From Imbricaverruca yamaguchii (Eukaryota; Arthropoda; Thecostraca; Neoverrucidae), in contig JAOTOL010001210.1 in the NCBI GenBank assembly GCA_034440575.1, forward strand, positions 244,501-308,500: 64,000 bases of DNA. The letters are read 5' to 3'. The notes beneath the pieces were generated by a model. It worked only from the letters and a program-made list of their open reading frames with translations. It was not told the DNA's origin and did not search any database. Positions 36,770 through 48,587 of this stretch are shown in pieces; the first letter of the stretch is position 1, and the number at the start of each line of letters is the position of its first letter. The position numbers and the translations under genes were made by a program.

Positions 36770-37742
36770 TTTTGACGGCCCCATAAATTCGCATCCGGGG
36801 CTCCGAATTCGCGTAGCGGGCTGTGCATGCAGTGGGCACCGTAACACTTACACCAGGCTCCCCATAATTTGCATCTGATTCCACCAAAGTCACGCTGGGC
36901 GGAGCTAATTACAACACGCCCCGATAACTCTCAACGACGCCCCCAAACATCGCGTGCTGGACCCAGAATTCCGGCGGTAGTACCAAACGTTTGAGTCGAG
37001 GCATCACAAATACTCCTCTGCAAGCACAGCGTGGCACCACAAAACACATCTGAACTCGATAAAAAGTAAGCCGGTGCCCTCTAAAATAAGGAGCAATTCC
37101 GAAGAATATATGTCCGAGTCAGGAAAATTTCTCCTGAGCTCCAAGCATGCCCCAGATGCCTTCAACAATTGCGTACGGCCACGAAAAAAAGTGCATAGGA
37201 GTTGAAAAATTGCGGCGAGACACGTAGCCTCAGATGCCAGAGAAATCAGGCCGAGACTCGGACTTTTAAAAAAAAAAGTCATGAGAAGTTGCGTGGAACC
37301 CAAAAAAATGTTCCGAGTCACCCGGAAGTATGCACCTGGGAACGAAATGTCGCACCGTGACCCCGGAAATTATACCGAAGGAACCAAGGTTAAGCTGGAG
37401 TTCCAAAAATGTGGGATAAATAAACGCCTCAAATAAACAGTGAAGTCCTGAGAGGACAACGGGAGGCCGAAAATGCGCCGGGCCCTTAAAATATGGATGA
37501 ACACCAAAAAGCGAATTGGTCGTAAAAAGGAACAAAAAAAAGCACGAAAAGAGACATCGGGGTCTTCGAAAACGCACCGATACCTCAAGCATGTCACCGC
37601 TGTACAAAAAAAAAGCAACAAAGCTCTAAAACGTAGCCCGGTCTCAAATATGTATCAGGCCCCTAAAAAATTTGCTGAAGCTCCAGAACACATCCGTAGA
37701 CGAATAAAAACACAACGGGTAAAACACCGTGCACCTAGCTAG
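36770..37742. repeat. ~1 kb of strongly decayed minisatellite
   Basis: Variants of GGCCCCATAAATTCGCATC, GGGGCTCCGAATTCGC, GGCTCCCCATAATTTGCATC and GGAACCCAAAAAAATG follow each other at about 24 to 30-base spacing for nearly a kilobase. Each unit is a G/C-rich half and an A-rich half. Divergence is so high that the period is only visible by eye. The lysine-rich open frame at 37,473-37,742 is a by-product. Confidence 0.6.
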
Positions 37743-39990
37743 GGTCTCGGCTCGGTGACAATCTGGGAGCATATTTAACCTAAGAGATGAGGTGCATCAA
37801 AGTTCAGTGTATCATAATTTCTTAACCACGAGTAAGTGTGGGAAGAAGAAAACTAATACATGGAATTGAATTAAGTGAATTTTCTAAGCGAGCCGCCATA
37901 CCAATAAATCCACATGCCAAATATGGCACAAAACTATCATGTGACAGCAAGTAGCAAAGTATTGGAGACCTAGCAGAAACTGGAGAAGCGCACGTAGCGT
38001 GGCGAATGCGCAAGGCACATGTGCACGACTGCTGGCGTTTTAGGGACCTTGCATGAGTGATCGGAATGCCTGAAATCGGAAAATTTTACTTTTTTTGCGA
38101 TTTGTACCGGTGTAATTTCAGCAGTGTGAGGCGACTTATAAAGGGGTACGAACACAATATCCTTTGAACAGGATCGGGGAGTTCGTGTTGAAATCCGGTG
38201 ATTCAGAAATGATGGTGGCAGATTTGGCCTCATCGACAGGGCAGCTAAGTTGGTCAGTAATTATTCTTTAAAAATAAAATAAAATGGTATCTCACTGACA
38301 AACATAGTGGTCAGTGGACTGTTTAGACTGCCTGGTGCCATGCAGCTGGCCACACCACGGTCTTGAGACTCTCCAAGTGGGCACAACAGCCGTCCACGAA
38401 CCCTTCAAACCAGTGTAAGGTACTTGCACAAGCATCCACGATGTCACCCCAGGACGTCTTCTTTCCATGGATTTTATTGCACTTCCCGTGGATTTCGTGG
38501 ACCAGTCTGTGGAATGCGTTAACCTTTTCTGTATCTCTGGGATTGTGGGGAAGAAGTGAAGACAGAAGGAAAAGCTTTTCAGCTCCAAGTAATTGAAGAC
38601 AATCCAATTGGACTGCTCCTTTGCGAAGGGACAGTTGCGTTTAAAGCGCCGATACTGACTTGAGGAGACGCAAGAGACTTCAAAAATGGATATGCCGTTC
38701 CAAATGGGGGTAAAAAGAAATGTGCCGATGTTTTCTGCACTACGCAGCCAAAAAATGTTGACCTATTTTATCTTTAATGTTCACCTGACATCGAATTAAT
38801 TTCGCCATACAAATGAGCGCCAAGTATCACTTGGCACATAGCAGTTTTGCTAAGGCTAAATATTCGGTTTCAGTACATAGATAGTACAATGAACTTCTTT
38901 TTTGTACTTGTATATACATGAAAAAACAATGTTTAAAAAATCACCAGAATAGATATAACAATGACCAACTATGTTCAGGGAAAATATCAGAACTAAATTG
39001 TTGTGTTGATGCACTTCGCAATGTTTTTGAACAGGCTGCTCCTTCATGCATCACTCCAGTAAGGACAACTACTGCCCATGTGTTACTTAAGTTGCAAATT
39101 GCTAGTCAAAATTGTATCTTTCATGACTCCTTAATTTTTCACCAACGGTACTTAGCCATTTGGGATATCACCGAAGTGGGTTACGGGTAACTGTGGCGCC
39201 GCGAGCAGTCACCACTGCGAGTGTGGTGAACAAAGCCACCATATGCACTGTGCACCACCGTGCCAGCAAACAAGTCTTCCACCTAACTTGCTTTGCGTCT
39301 GGATACCACGTGTCGCAGCAGCCGCTTGCCTTCCTGGGGCTTCCCAGATGTTCTGATATGCTCTAATTAAGGCTGAGTTCTGTGTGTACACGGCGTCTGG
39401 CTGTGTGCCCTGCGGCACTGCCGTCCGCTGACACTGCACTCATTGCAACACGATCTCCTCATCGTCAATGTCGGCCTCACTTAATACAGACCAGCAGGTG
39501 TCGGTTGCCGGAAGCGCGCGAAGACGCTCAGTGCACAGCACACTTGTGAAATGATTGCTTTTGCGCTTCAGCCAGAATGCTACCGATGCGCATTGTTATG
39601 CTCGGTGATTCTGTGACTTTCGCTCTAACGTAAATGCGCATGTTCTCTGCTCTTGTTTGCAAATCACATCAGCATTAAAGAAAACGGGGCAGGGACACAG
39701 TGGGGTCAGCGGCGATACTGGTGAAAAAGCTGGCCAGTTCTTGCTGTCAAAAATGGGTCAATTTATTATCACTGCTCTCTCCCTCTCCATGGGAAAGTTG
39801 TACCTTTATATATGCCAGATGCTTGAAACAGCCTGGGATTATGTTGGAACGATAACACCTGTCACACCTCAATCGATTGCTTTTGGGGGGCTTTGGGACT
39901 TGATCTTTGATGTTGGGTTTCAAACGTGATCTTTGATGTTTCATGTGTGCTTCATGGCCCTCAAAATCACTAGCCACTTTTTCCGGGAGT
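37743..39990. other. No recognisable gene
   Basis: Unique-looking sequence. Minus-strand frames at 38,292-38,607 (about 95 codons, two overlapping frames) and plus frames near 39,657-39,929 have no motif I recognise. Confidence 0.4.
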
Positions 39991-39994
39991 AGGA

Positions 39995-40080
39995 ACAATG
40001 CAAGACATCATCAGTTGCACCGTGCGATTTTAAACCATTACAATCAGTTACACCGCATGATGCCAAGACATTGTGATCCA
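39995..40080. repeat. Left part of a split ~33-bp decayed array
   Basis: Contains CAGTTGCACCGTGCG, CAGTTACACCGCATGATGCC and CCAAGACATTGTGATC. The same words reappear at 40,643-40,765, about 570 bases away. Confidence 0.5.
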
Positions 40081-40142
40081 AGATTCCAATATTTCATGTT
40101 TTATGATCTTTTTGTGATGTCCATAGTTTTTTTTCTGGTTCC

Positions 40143-40415
40143 TCATGTGTCCGGTGGGAAAGATGGCAATCCAACCCACCCATAATCAGATGAGAACCAG
40201 ATGGTCCTTCCGTGCATACTGCCCAATTTCATCCACGTGATTGTGTCAACTAGGTCCTTTTTATTTGTTTGTTTTCCTCCTTTATTTGTACAGCCTGTCT
40301 CATCTTTGATGCTTTTTCTATCTTCGTTGATGTCATGCACTTCTCTTCTAAGCTCCATTTCCATTTTCTGCATTGCCTATTGGATCAGTTTGTTTACGTT
40401 CTTCATGACACCAAA
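40143..40415 (-). other. Open frame with coiled-coil-like start, possible transposon relic
   Basis: A 76-codon minus-strand frame starts MQKMEMELRREVHDINEDRK, which has a heptad-like spacing of hydrophobics and many charged residues. Just upstream, in the same frame and past one stop, are the residues VMKNVNKLIQ. Such a charged helix could be a coiled coil from a retrotransposon ORF1-type protein, but there is no diagnostic domain. It lies between the two halves of a decayed array. Confidence 0.2.
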
Positions 40416-40642
40416 ATCCAGGTCCCCAATCTATGTCACTATGCTATATGTCACTCATCTACGACATGTCACTTAATACGTTTTCAAGTGTGTATATAAT
40501 CTTAGTCTGTTTTGCTTACTAATTCACGGGTAGCACGATCACAACATCATATGAAAAACAAGACAATCAGTATATACTCTTCGATGTAATGCTGCATCAC
40601 GTGCGCCCTGTTTACATAGAAGTTCGGACCGTTCACTGTCAG

Positions 40643-40765
40643 GGAAGACAATGCCGAGACACTGTGACTAGTTGCGACGTACAATACCGAGACACTGATC
40701 AGACGCACCGTGAAATGTCAAGACATTGTGATCAGCTGCGCATTGTGGTGCCAAGACATTACAGC
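40643..40765. repeat. Right part of a split ~33-bp decayed array
   Basis: Four diverged units built on ATGCCGAGACACTGTGA, CAGTTGCG and GCATTGTGGTGCCAAGACA. Confidence 0.55.
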
Positions 40766-40989
40766 CACGTACGCCTGTCAAAGGCCAAGCGAGCATCGAC
40801 CAATGATTATGTTCGCGGCCGGCGGGCCATGCAGTGGAGCAGGCCACGATTAAAAACGTATGGGCAATTCATGGAGCCCACGGCGGCGATCGGCCTAAAC
40901 TGGTGGCATTTATTGAGCGCAATAAGCAGACGCGGGTTGAATCGTTGATGATCGGCCAGCCACGTTTGCGGACATCCGATATTCCGGAC

Positions 40990-41345
40990 AGCCGCCTCTG
41001 ATCGTCGCCGTTAGCCGCCAGATGAATAATGCACGTGCCGGTGTCCGCTGGGGCAGTGGACAGCGTGGCTCGCAGGTGGGAGACGCGCCGTCGTGTCCGT
41101 CATCCCGCGGTGTCGCAGGTGTCGCAGGGCCGCAGTTGCGACTGCACCGCGCACTACTGTGGCCAGGAAAACATGTCGTACCCGGTGACAAAGCACTAAT
41201 GCGTGCAGCCGGCGGTGCTGACGAACCTGAAGGTCGCTCTGGGTCGGTAGTAGGGCAGTCGGAGCCGTGATAAAGCCATGGCAGAAGCGACAACGTGATC
41301 GAACGTCGGACGCACACGTGCAGCGTCTCGAAACATGCCGCAGTC
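40990..41345. other. GC/CpG-rich island
   Basis: CpG-rich sequence with open frames of 82 to 150 codons on both strands, all without recognised motifs. Composition returns to AT-rich at about 41,360. Confidence 0.4.
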
Positions 41346-41693
41346 GGTGGCACAAACACCAACCTAAGGATATATATTGTTTTATATATAGGATATATAT
41401 GTTCTTATTGTTTTATAAGGATTCATACAACAATAAGAACCACGATTCTAGGACAATGGTAGAAAATTGCAAAGGCTCCCAATTGTAGCGGCTACATAAA
41501 ACCTGTTTCGCTAACGTCGTACTTTTTGTTCTAGATTTTCATCCCATTGTAGAACTTCTACACAATGATGTCATGCACTTGAAAAAGTAACTAACTCATT
41601 AAATGTCCTTATGGCTATAATTAAAAGAGATAATGCTACAAATAACTCGAACTTCATCATTGTAGTTGCAAATTTATGTGCTAGGCGCTCAAT

Positions 41694-41696
<3 letters not shown>

Positions 41697-41732
<36 letters not shown>
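41697..41732. repeat. (TA)n microsatellite
   Basis: A pure alternating TA tract of about 36 bases. Confidence 0.95.
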
Positions 41733-41736
<4 letters not shown>

Positions 41737-42795
41737 AAATTTCATTACGTTCCAATGTTCATCTGCCACGACACTTTGTTCCGGCAAATCAACGACGAAA
41801 CGAGATCCAAGCGTGAATCTCGGAGGCGACGTCTTACAGTGGTTGGCTGATGATTCTAGGACAATATGAATATGAAGTGCGATGCAGTAAATGTTTAACA
41901 TACAGCGCATTGCCAGCATCTGATGGACTTCAAGTTGTCCACTTAAGAAGGTACCCTAGTAGTATCGGCGGAGTAAAAAATATTTATAGCGACAATATAG
42001 TTGAAAGTTTTGAATCTGTTGAAGGGGAGGGCACCTCAGTCTCCTCGGGAAAATAGCCTTTCAGTCAGATGTGCATCAGGTTTCCATGTATGGGGAAGCA
42101 TCCGTCCGCAATGTGTTCCCTGCCTTCTTTGTCCGCCCCTGCGAAACAACCGTCCTAATTTGGAGTACCTTGCGAACTAGTATGAACGAAATATGGTATA
42201 TTTCGACATTTAACCCGAACACAAAACCTAGGTCGTTACACACGTTGGTACTACCTAAAAACAAGTCTAAATGTGTCTGACCACGACCATTCCATTTTAA
42301 GTCTTGACCTGGGAATTCTCGTTCTTTGCGGTCGGCCGGCTTGCCTGACATTCTCTTGTAGTCTTATTAAAACATTATCTTTAAGAAAAATGAGTCCTTC
42401 CATGATAAAATATAATGTAAATGACAGGAACAACTCAGCAAAAGGACAACACTCCTTCTGGGGAAAGCAATGCCATCCCTTCGTAGTTTCTCGGCCTGAA
42501 AATTATACGTTTGTGCAATTATGGCACACCCGAGGCAAACTCTCGAAACTATTTTCGCTTAAAATATCGATTGTTGAAAAGGATTCGAGAGACAGTGGGG
42601 TTGAAATCTGACGTACAATGTTTGCGTTCCATACTTTTATTTCCATTGCAGTGGAAGAGACTATAGACAATCTACGTAGATGCTTTCTATTTATTGGACT
42701 GCTATTTGAAAAACAGACCTCTAGACAAAGAACACTTGATTGTTCTATTCAGGGGAAGCCACTTGAGCGCTTTAACCACACCTAGTTAAGTGACT
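41733..42795. other. No recognisable feature
   Basis: Unique-looking sequence. Open frames of up to 112 codons on either strand lack motifs. Confidence 0.35.
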
Positions 42796-42860
42796 GATGA
42801 AGTGACAAACGTCAACGGTTGAAGCGACAAACGTGAACACAAAGTGACAAGCATCAATTT
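42796..42860. repeat. 22-bp tandem repeat, about 3 copies
   Basis: Units of GATGAAGTGACAAACGTCAACG with substitutions at 22-base spacing. Confidence 0.75.
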
Positions 42861-43333
42861 TTACCTAACGCTATGTATGAAGTGTTCTTAATCTGTATTA
42901 AAGATAAAGGATCGCGGCGGCATTTTCGCTCGGCGAGAAACTTCACACGTTCAAGGTTGTCGCACAGAACGTCAAGCCAAAATGCTGTCACTCAGAGCCA
43001 GATCTGCTCTTTTCATCTTGAGGTTGGCCAACGGTTCATCACCATATTTCTCCTGAAGTACTCCCACTCTTTGTTCAGAGAAAGTGGTTCGCGACAGCAT
43101 CCTCACTCGCGGTCAGCTTGCCATTCAGCTCGCACCGCAGCCGACACTCGCCGTCCGTCCGGGCTGACAAATGGCCGCAGTGCGTGATCCGCGGCCCGGG
43201 GTGCTGTGCTTAGTTCCAGGGAGAGGCAGACTTTTTGTGTCTGCCTTCAGCAATATAAGTTGGTGAATGCATCGCATTCAGAGTCACTTGAGCTCTGCAT
43301 ACATGCTTGGAGGTGCGTTGCTGTATAACTAAA

Positions 43334-43430
43334 GGCAATGCGGCTGTGACTAATTGGCACGGACATTCGACTGCACTGCTTTAGGCAAGGCGCCTGCGAC
43401 TGCTTCACACGGACATTCCATTGCACCGTA
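43334..43430. repeat. 50-bp tandem duplication
   Basis: GGCAATGCGGCTGTGACT at 43,334 and GGCAAGGCGCCTGCGACT at 43,384 begin two diverged 50-base units, each with CACGGACATTC. Confidence 0.75.
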
Positions 43431-45000
43431 CGTTCAACTATTGCTCTTGCTCGTCTCCACCTCCATTAGCCATGCGAGTTTCGTAGCGTTGGCCATGGCC
43501 CTGTTAGGTCCAGTATATTTTGGAGAAGGAAGATGGAGGGGCTTCATCTTGTCCGCGGCGCGATATACACAGGGTGCTGCGTTAGCCATCGTCAGCGTTG
43601 GAAACTGGTGCGCAGATCATCTCCTCATGCATTCATCTTCCTGTTCTTGCTCTGTTTCGACATGGAAGGTCGGAATGTTCCAGTTGGATATTGATCCCAT
43701 CTCACCATCCGCCTCTGATATCATGGTCCATGCTATGGCATCCTCTTTCACATCCAAGCCAGTGTGTCAGTTTTCGATGCTCAACTTCCATTTTCACACA
43801 ACGGTTCACTTTCTACCACATTTTGCTATGCATGGCATTCGATTTCAGCAGATTACACGCTCGTAAGGCACTCGACCGCCTGTCTTGTTGTAAATGCAGA
43901 ATGCGCAACCATTCCGAGTCGGTGGGTTCAGTACGCCACTTCGTCTCTGTCGGAGGATTCAACAGACTGCCAATGTGTGGGCGCCGCTGCTGTCGCCGGA
44001 CTGACAGACCAATGCGGCGGGCCCGAACCGCGTGCAACTGTCACAAAGATGGCCATATTCTGTTTCCGATCCATAAATTGCGAACGCGAAGGTTGGATTG
44101 CAAATCCAACTGTTGCAATTAAGCACATCATTCTCACAAACTGACGGCCAGTTGGACGTGCGGAACCAGAAAGTTCAGACCGGGCAAATCGTTTCCATAA
44201 GTGGCCGGGAAACGTGTCCCGAGTGGAACCGCTGCACAAATGACCGACTTTGCTGCGCTGCGTTCTGTAATTGCCTTTCCGGTATATGGCTACTGACACG
44301 GTGTCGCACCTTCCCGGGGATCCGGTGACAGAAAAGCACCAGGAGAGCCCACGAAGTTTGCCTATATGTTAACACGCTGCATCTGTGTCGTTCAGATGCG
44401 TGGTTTGTTACCAGTTCTCCTGCTACCGGGGTTGTACTGAATGTTGTCATTACGAGCGAAGTTGAAGCCGAAGTGAATCTGCTGGGTACATGCAGAATAC
44501 ACGAATGACAGATCTGACCCTCCTTTAAAACTCTATTAACGCTGTTTTGCTATGATGTGAATGTATACTTCTATCACTCAAAATTTGACCCACCCTGCAT
44601 ATTTTAGCTTTTGCCAGTTGTCATCACAATACTTCCTCCGGAGTACTCCATTCTTTTTTGTTCAGAGACATAATTTAAGAGAGGACTCGCGACGCTGGCC
44701 AAGTGGCGCTGCGTGCCTGGCCTCGTCACCTCCGTGAATATCATCGCTCCGCCATCGTCCGCTGCCAACAAAACGAAGATATGATGCCCGAACTTGTACC
44801 ACAGCATGAGAGTTTTAAAGGCCACGCCTGGCCTTCGGTCGTCCGGCACTACTAATGACGCCTCGCACTGGCGTAGCCTGGAACTTGGCGCCCCGTATTT
44901 CAGTCCCACACACAGCGCCAAGTATGGGTGGTGTTCATCGTTCCAGAATGACGTCAGTTCCTCCGTGGCACTTGGTGCGCACGTGAATCTGGCGAACAAT
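43431..45000. other. Unassigned open frames, no recognised gene
   Basis: This stretch holds some of the longest open frames not explained by a repeat: plus 43,354-43,866 (170 codons), plus 43,598-44,122 (174 codons, overlapping in another frame) and minus 44,604-44,999 (131 codons). None has a domain, signal peptide or motif that I recognise, and mutual overlap argues that at least two are chance. One could be part of a lineage-specific exon, but nothing in the sequence supports that directly. Confidence 0.25.
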
Positions 45001-45970
45001 TGTTTAATCGTCTGCCGTCCTTAAGAAATATGCGCCTAACTACAGTTGGAAAGAGGAGCATTACAAGCCTAGCAGTACTGCAGAATTCCTACTGCTCGCA
45101 ACGCGGGATAAATTTGACTCTTACCTATGTTCTGCTCTACGATATACATATATACAGTAAAAGGCCTGACGCAGCATATTTAGTTTTATTTTTAATTACT
45201 CAAAGCACTATGTCTCCATCCTTCAATTGACCCTCCCAGGCCAGATCAGCAAAATGATTGCCGTAGTGGTGCTGTCATTCACCTCGACGTAAATGTAGTT
45301 TTCAGATAATTGTCTCGTTTCGTAGTTCAATATAACTGCCATACAAACTGAAGACTTTGTACAACACCATGATGCGTAACGTGATCAAGGCCATCCATCA
45401 GGTCCAGAAATTCTGATCCAGTCGTCTTTACCTCGCAATAATCGACATTTTAGCCCCCAGAGTGTTCGCTGATCACACATGCATTGTCGGAACTTGTCAC
45501 GCCATAGGTCCGCAGCCGGGTCTGATATTGGATTCAAGCTTCGACTGCCATAAAAGGAAATAATCTGTCGTGTATACTTCCGGCATGTCAAGCATATTGA
45601 TTCAGAGAAAATTCTTCATCCGACGTAATCACAGCCAACTCCCCGACGTACAACTTCGCGAATTATGTTTGATTGTGATGATTTAACCTGAAATCATTTC
45701 GTGCATTGGTGTAGTTTTCGTGGTTATCAGTCTAACAGCCCTATTTGGCATGCTGTAATGTCTTTTACGGAGAGATCATGCTAAGTGTTTAATGCCGGTC
45801 TAAAAACCTCACTGCGCGTGGCAACCTTGGTCCGCCTCCGCTGGGTGACGGTAACAAACTGGAGTTCTGGTTTTTGTCACGAGACACGTTCGTTAATTCC
45901 AGTAAGATACACTAAATTGTAAAACAATATCGTGAGCGGCTTAGGGGTTTCATGCAAACATTATAAAGGA
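45001..45970. other. No recognisable feature
   Basis: Mixed-composition unique-looking DNA. Confidence 0.4.
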
Positions 45971-45972
45971 TC

Positions 45973-46255
45973 GGGGTTCACTGTTGCGGGTTCCCTGCTG
46001 CCCCCGAGGGTGTGGTAGCTGCACTGTCGCTGGTTCCTTGCTGCTCTCCGTAGGTGTGGTAGCTGCGCTGTTGCGGGTTCCCTGCTGCCCACCGTATGTG
46101 TGGTAGCTGCGCTGTTGCGGGTTCCCTGCTGCCCTCTGTGGGTGTGGTAGCTGCGCTGTTGCGGGTTCCCTGCTGCCCTCCGTATGTGTGGTAGCTGCAC
46201 TGTCGCGGGTTCCCCGCTGCCCTCTGTGGGTGTGGTAGCTGCACTGTTGCGGTTC
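45973..46255. repeat. 44-bp minisatellite, about 6 copies
   Basis: The phrase GTGGTAGCTGC recurs every 44 bases, with GTTGCGGGTTCCCTGCTGCC in each unit. Copies are similar, so the array is fairly young. The Gln/Pro-rich minus-strand frames of up to 117 codons are artefacts. Confidence 0.93.
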
Positions 46256-46331
46256 ACACTCGTGCTTCACTGACTTCACTGACATGTTCGTGTCCATACT
46301 CATGTGTGGATCATGCTTTCCTTTGACCAGC

Positions 46332-46372
46332 TATGTGTTCTGCCGGCCAGTCACTGGCCGGCAGAACACATA
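46332..46372. repeat. Perfect 20-bp inverted repeat with a 1-base spacer
   Basis: Left arm TATGTGTTCTGCCGGCCAGT (46,332-46,351), a single C, then the exact reverse complement (46,353-46,372). This is an almost perfect 41-base palindrome able to form a cruciform. It lies in otherwise unique sequence between the 44-bp and 20-bp arrays. Confidence 0.95.
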
Positions 46373-46609
46373 ACAAGCGAGCGAAATTGGATGTGTCTTG
46401 TGAGATGACACACTGATCATCAGGGCTCAATCTGAATTAAAGATGAATTGACTGGGAAGGTATCAGCCATCCGTTTCAGCTGGGGGTGCTGACGAAGCAC
46501 GCTCTGAACGAAATACGTTTGACAAGCAAGGGTTAGCACAGCTCTGCACCCAGATATATTTTCCGTTTATATTTATAGCTTGATGGCATTTGTGCTCAAT
46601 GGGGTATTC

Positions 46610-46898
46610 GCTCCGCCATTGGAGTCATGGCTCTGCCAGTGGAGTCATAGCTCCGCCAGTGGAGTCATGGCCCTGTTAGTGAGGTCATGGCTCTGACAGT
46701 GGAGTCATGGCTCTGACAGTGGAGTCATGGCTCTCTGTGAGTCATGGTCATGGCTCTGTCAGTGGAGTCATGGCTCTGTCAGTGGAGTCATGGCTCTGTC
46801 AGTGGAGTCATGGCTCTGTCAGTGGAGTCATAGCTCTGCCAGTGGAGTCATTTGCTCTGCCAGTGGAGTCATGGCTCTGCCAGTGGAGTCATAGCTCT
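46610..46898. repeat. 20-bp minisatellite, about 14 copies
   Basis: Units of GCTCTGNCAGTGGAGTCATG in tandem with few changes and one small interruption near 46,730-46,750. The 85-codon plus frame is an artefact. Confidence 0.93.
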
Positions 46899-47815
46899 GC
46901 TATGAACTTACAGCCTCCCTTTTGCCACGGTATTTTTTGCAGAATATCGACAGCAACAAGATGAAGGATGTGTTTGCGTGGCGTAACTTAACAAATGCAT
47001 TCGACAGAATGTGAAGGGTCACGAATGACGAGGTGGAAAGAAGATAAATGGGAAGTGGACGGAGGAGAACCGGAGATAGTCGACAAAGGGGGCTTCCTTA
47101 CGTTCCATCCTTATGCGTAGTAATTGGCCGGCATGCATACCACCGTAAAAAGCTTCAGACGTGATAAACATGCCATACGCAAAACAATTCTTCCTCACAA
47201 ACCCGCCTAAGCCCGCAAAGTTAATTGCCGCAGCTGCACATATTTTCATTGCCACTATCAATTACGTTTTACCCCCTGTGTACATATCAATTATCACATT
47301 TACTTTAATCATGAAGACATCCAATCACACCAAGCGCGTTCTCCATCTAAATTTGACACTATTTCATGTATTGAAACTGAATGTTTTTGCACCATTTCTT
47401 CGTGCTTCGCCCGTTGGAACGGCAAGTTTTCACATGGTGTAGGTTCCGTCTAACACTGGGTTGATAGGTGTGATGTGGTGAGGTGAAACGTGGGGTCGAT
47501 GCGGGTGGTGGCATTTCATAGATATTACGAGCTGCGGCCAACATGCCACATACCAATACCATGCCAATACACCAAATCCGGGACAGTGAGCCGCGACCGG
47601 CACTTCCATTGCCACACATCATAGCCACCATGTATGCCGTAGCAAAATCCAGGACTTCGAGGCGGTGCTGTCTTGCGGAGATGACCTCTGACAAGCTATC
47701 CGGCGTGGGAGCTATTGCGTACATGCATCGCAGCAGTGACCATTGCTGATCTTGGTAGCCTACCTGCAGCACATGCCAGCACCGTCCTGCTGCCTGCACC
47801 ATTTTGGTGTGCCAC
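46899..47815. other. No recognisable feature
   Basis: Unique-looking DNA. Open frames such as minus 47,359-47,823 (154 codons) have no motif that I recognise. Confidence 0.35.
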
Positions 47816-47819
47816 TGAT

Positions 47820-48585
47820 CCACGGCTGCGACCGGCCTGTGCTCGGTAGTAGCGACCTTGGCCCGCAGCTACATACATTACAAGAGTTGCATTCATTTGC
47901 CTGCGGCGTCGCAAGGCCACCGCAAACAGAGCGTCGCTATCATAACTCGGCCGCTGTGTCGGGATGCGCTCCGTATTGATCCGACTGTCGCACGTGTTGG
48001 GCCGGGAGCGCCAGTGAACATCGTCGTCGCCGACGGCTCCATGGTGGAGCGGGGTCGCACCACGGCCTGACGATGGCGCCACGTCTGGCCGTGTCGTGAC
48101 TCAGCAGTGAGTCCTGCTCGGCGAGTCCGGCTCAGTGGTGGAGCGGGGTGATACCGCGGCCGGACGGCCGGGCGACGTCTGGCCTTGTCGTGGCTCAGCA
48201 GTGAGTCCGGCTCGGTGAGTCCGGCTCGGTGAGTCCGGCTCGGTGGTGCGGACGTATCGTACCACGGTCGGACTGTAGCGCGCAGTCCGGCCGCCCCTCC
48301 CAGTCTCAGCAGTCGATAGCTCGGTGAGTCGGGCCTGATGACGCCACGGCTCGCGGCGTGGCGCGTCTCGCCCACGTCTTCACAGCTCGCCGCCCGACGA
48401 CCGGCGCGTCCAGCCCGCGGCGCACCGATTGGTGGCTGTCGTCGGCAACGATCGCGACGGCCGATCGGAGGCGGCCGCCCGACAGCAGCACGCGCTGTCG
48501 CCGGCTGTTGTTGCGTGCCGGGCTGGGGTGGCGCGAACAGCGCTCGGCAGTCGCCAGCTGCCGGTGTCACGCTCACCACTGGCTA
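47820..48585. other. GC/CpG-rich island with internal repeats
   Basis: The longest GC-rich block in the window. It contains a 94-base duplication beginning at GGTGGAGCGGGGT (48,043 and 48,137) and about three tandem 14-base GAGTCCGGCTCGGT units at about 48,203-48,245. The 228-codon minus-strand frame (47,893-48,579) is Arg/Ala/Pro-rich and lies over these repeats; I recognise no domain in it. Confidence 0.6.
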
Positions 48586-48587
48586 GT

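Noticed and set aside
45950..46303. 117-codon Gln/His-rich minus frame
   Set aside because: A translation of the 44-bp minisatellite.
47893..48579. 228-codon minus frame
   Set aside because: It covers a CpG-rich, internally repeated block where stops are rare by composition. No motif is recognised.
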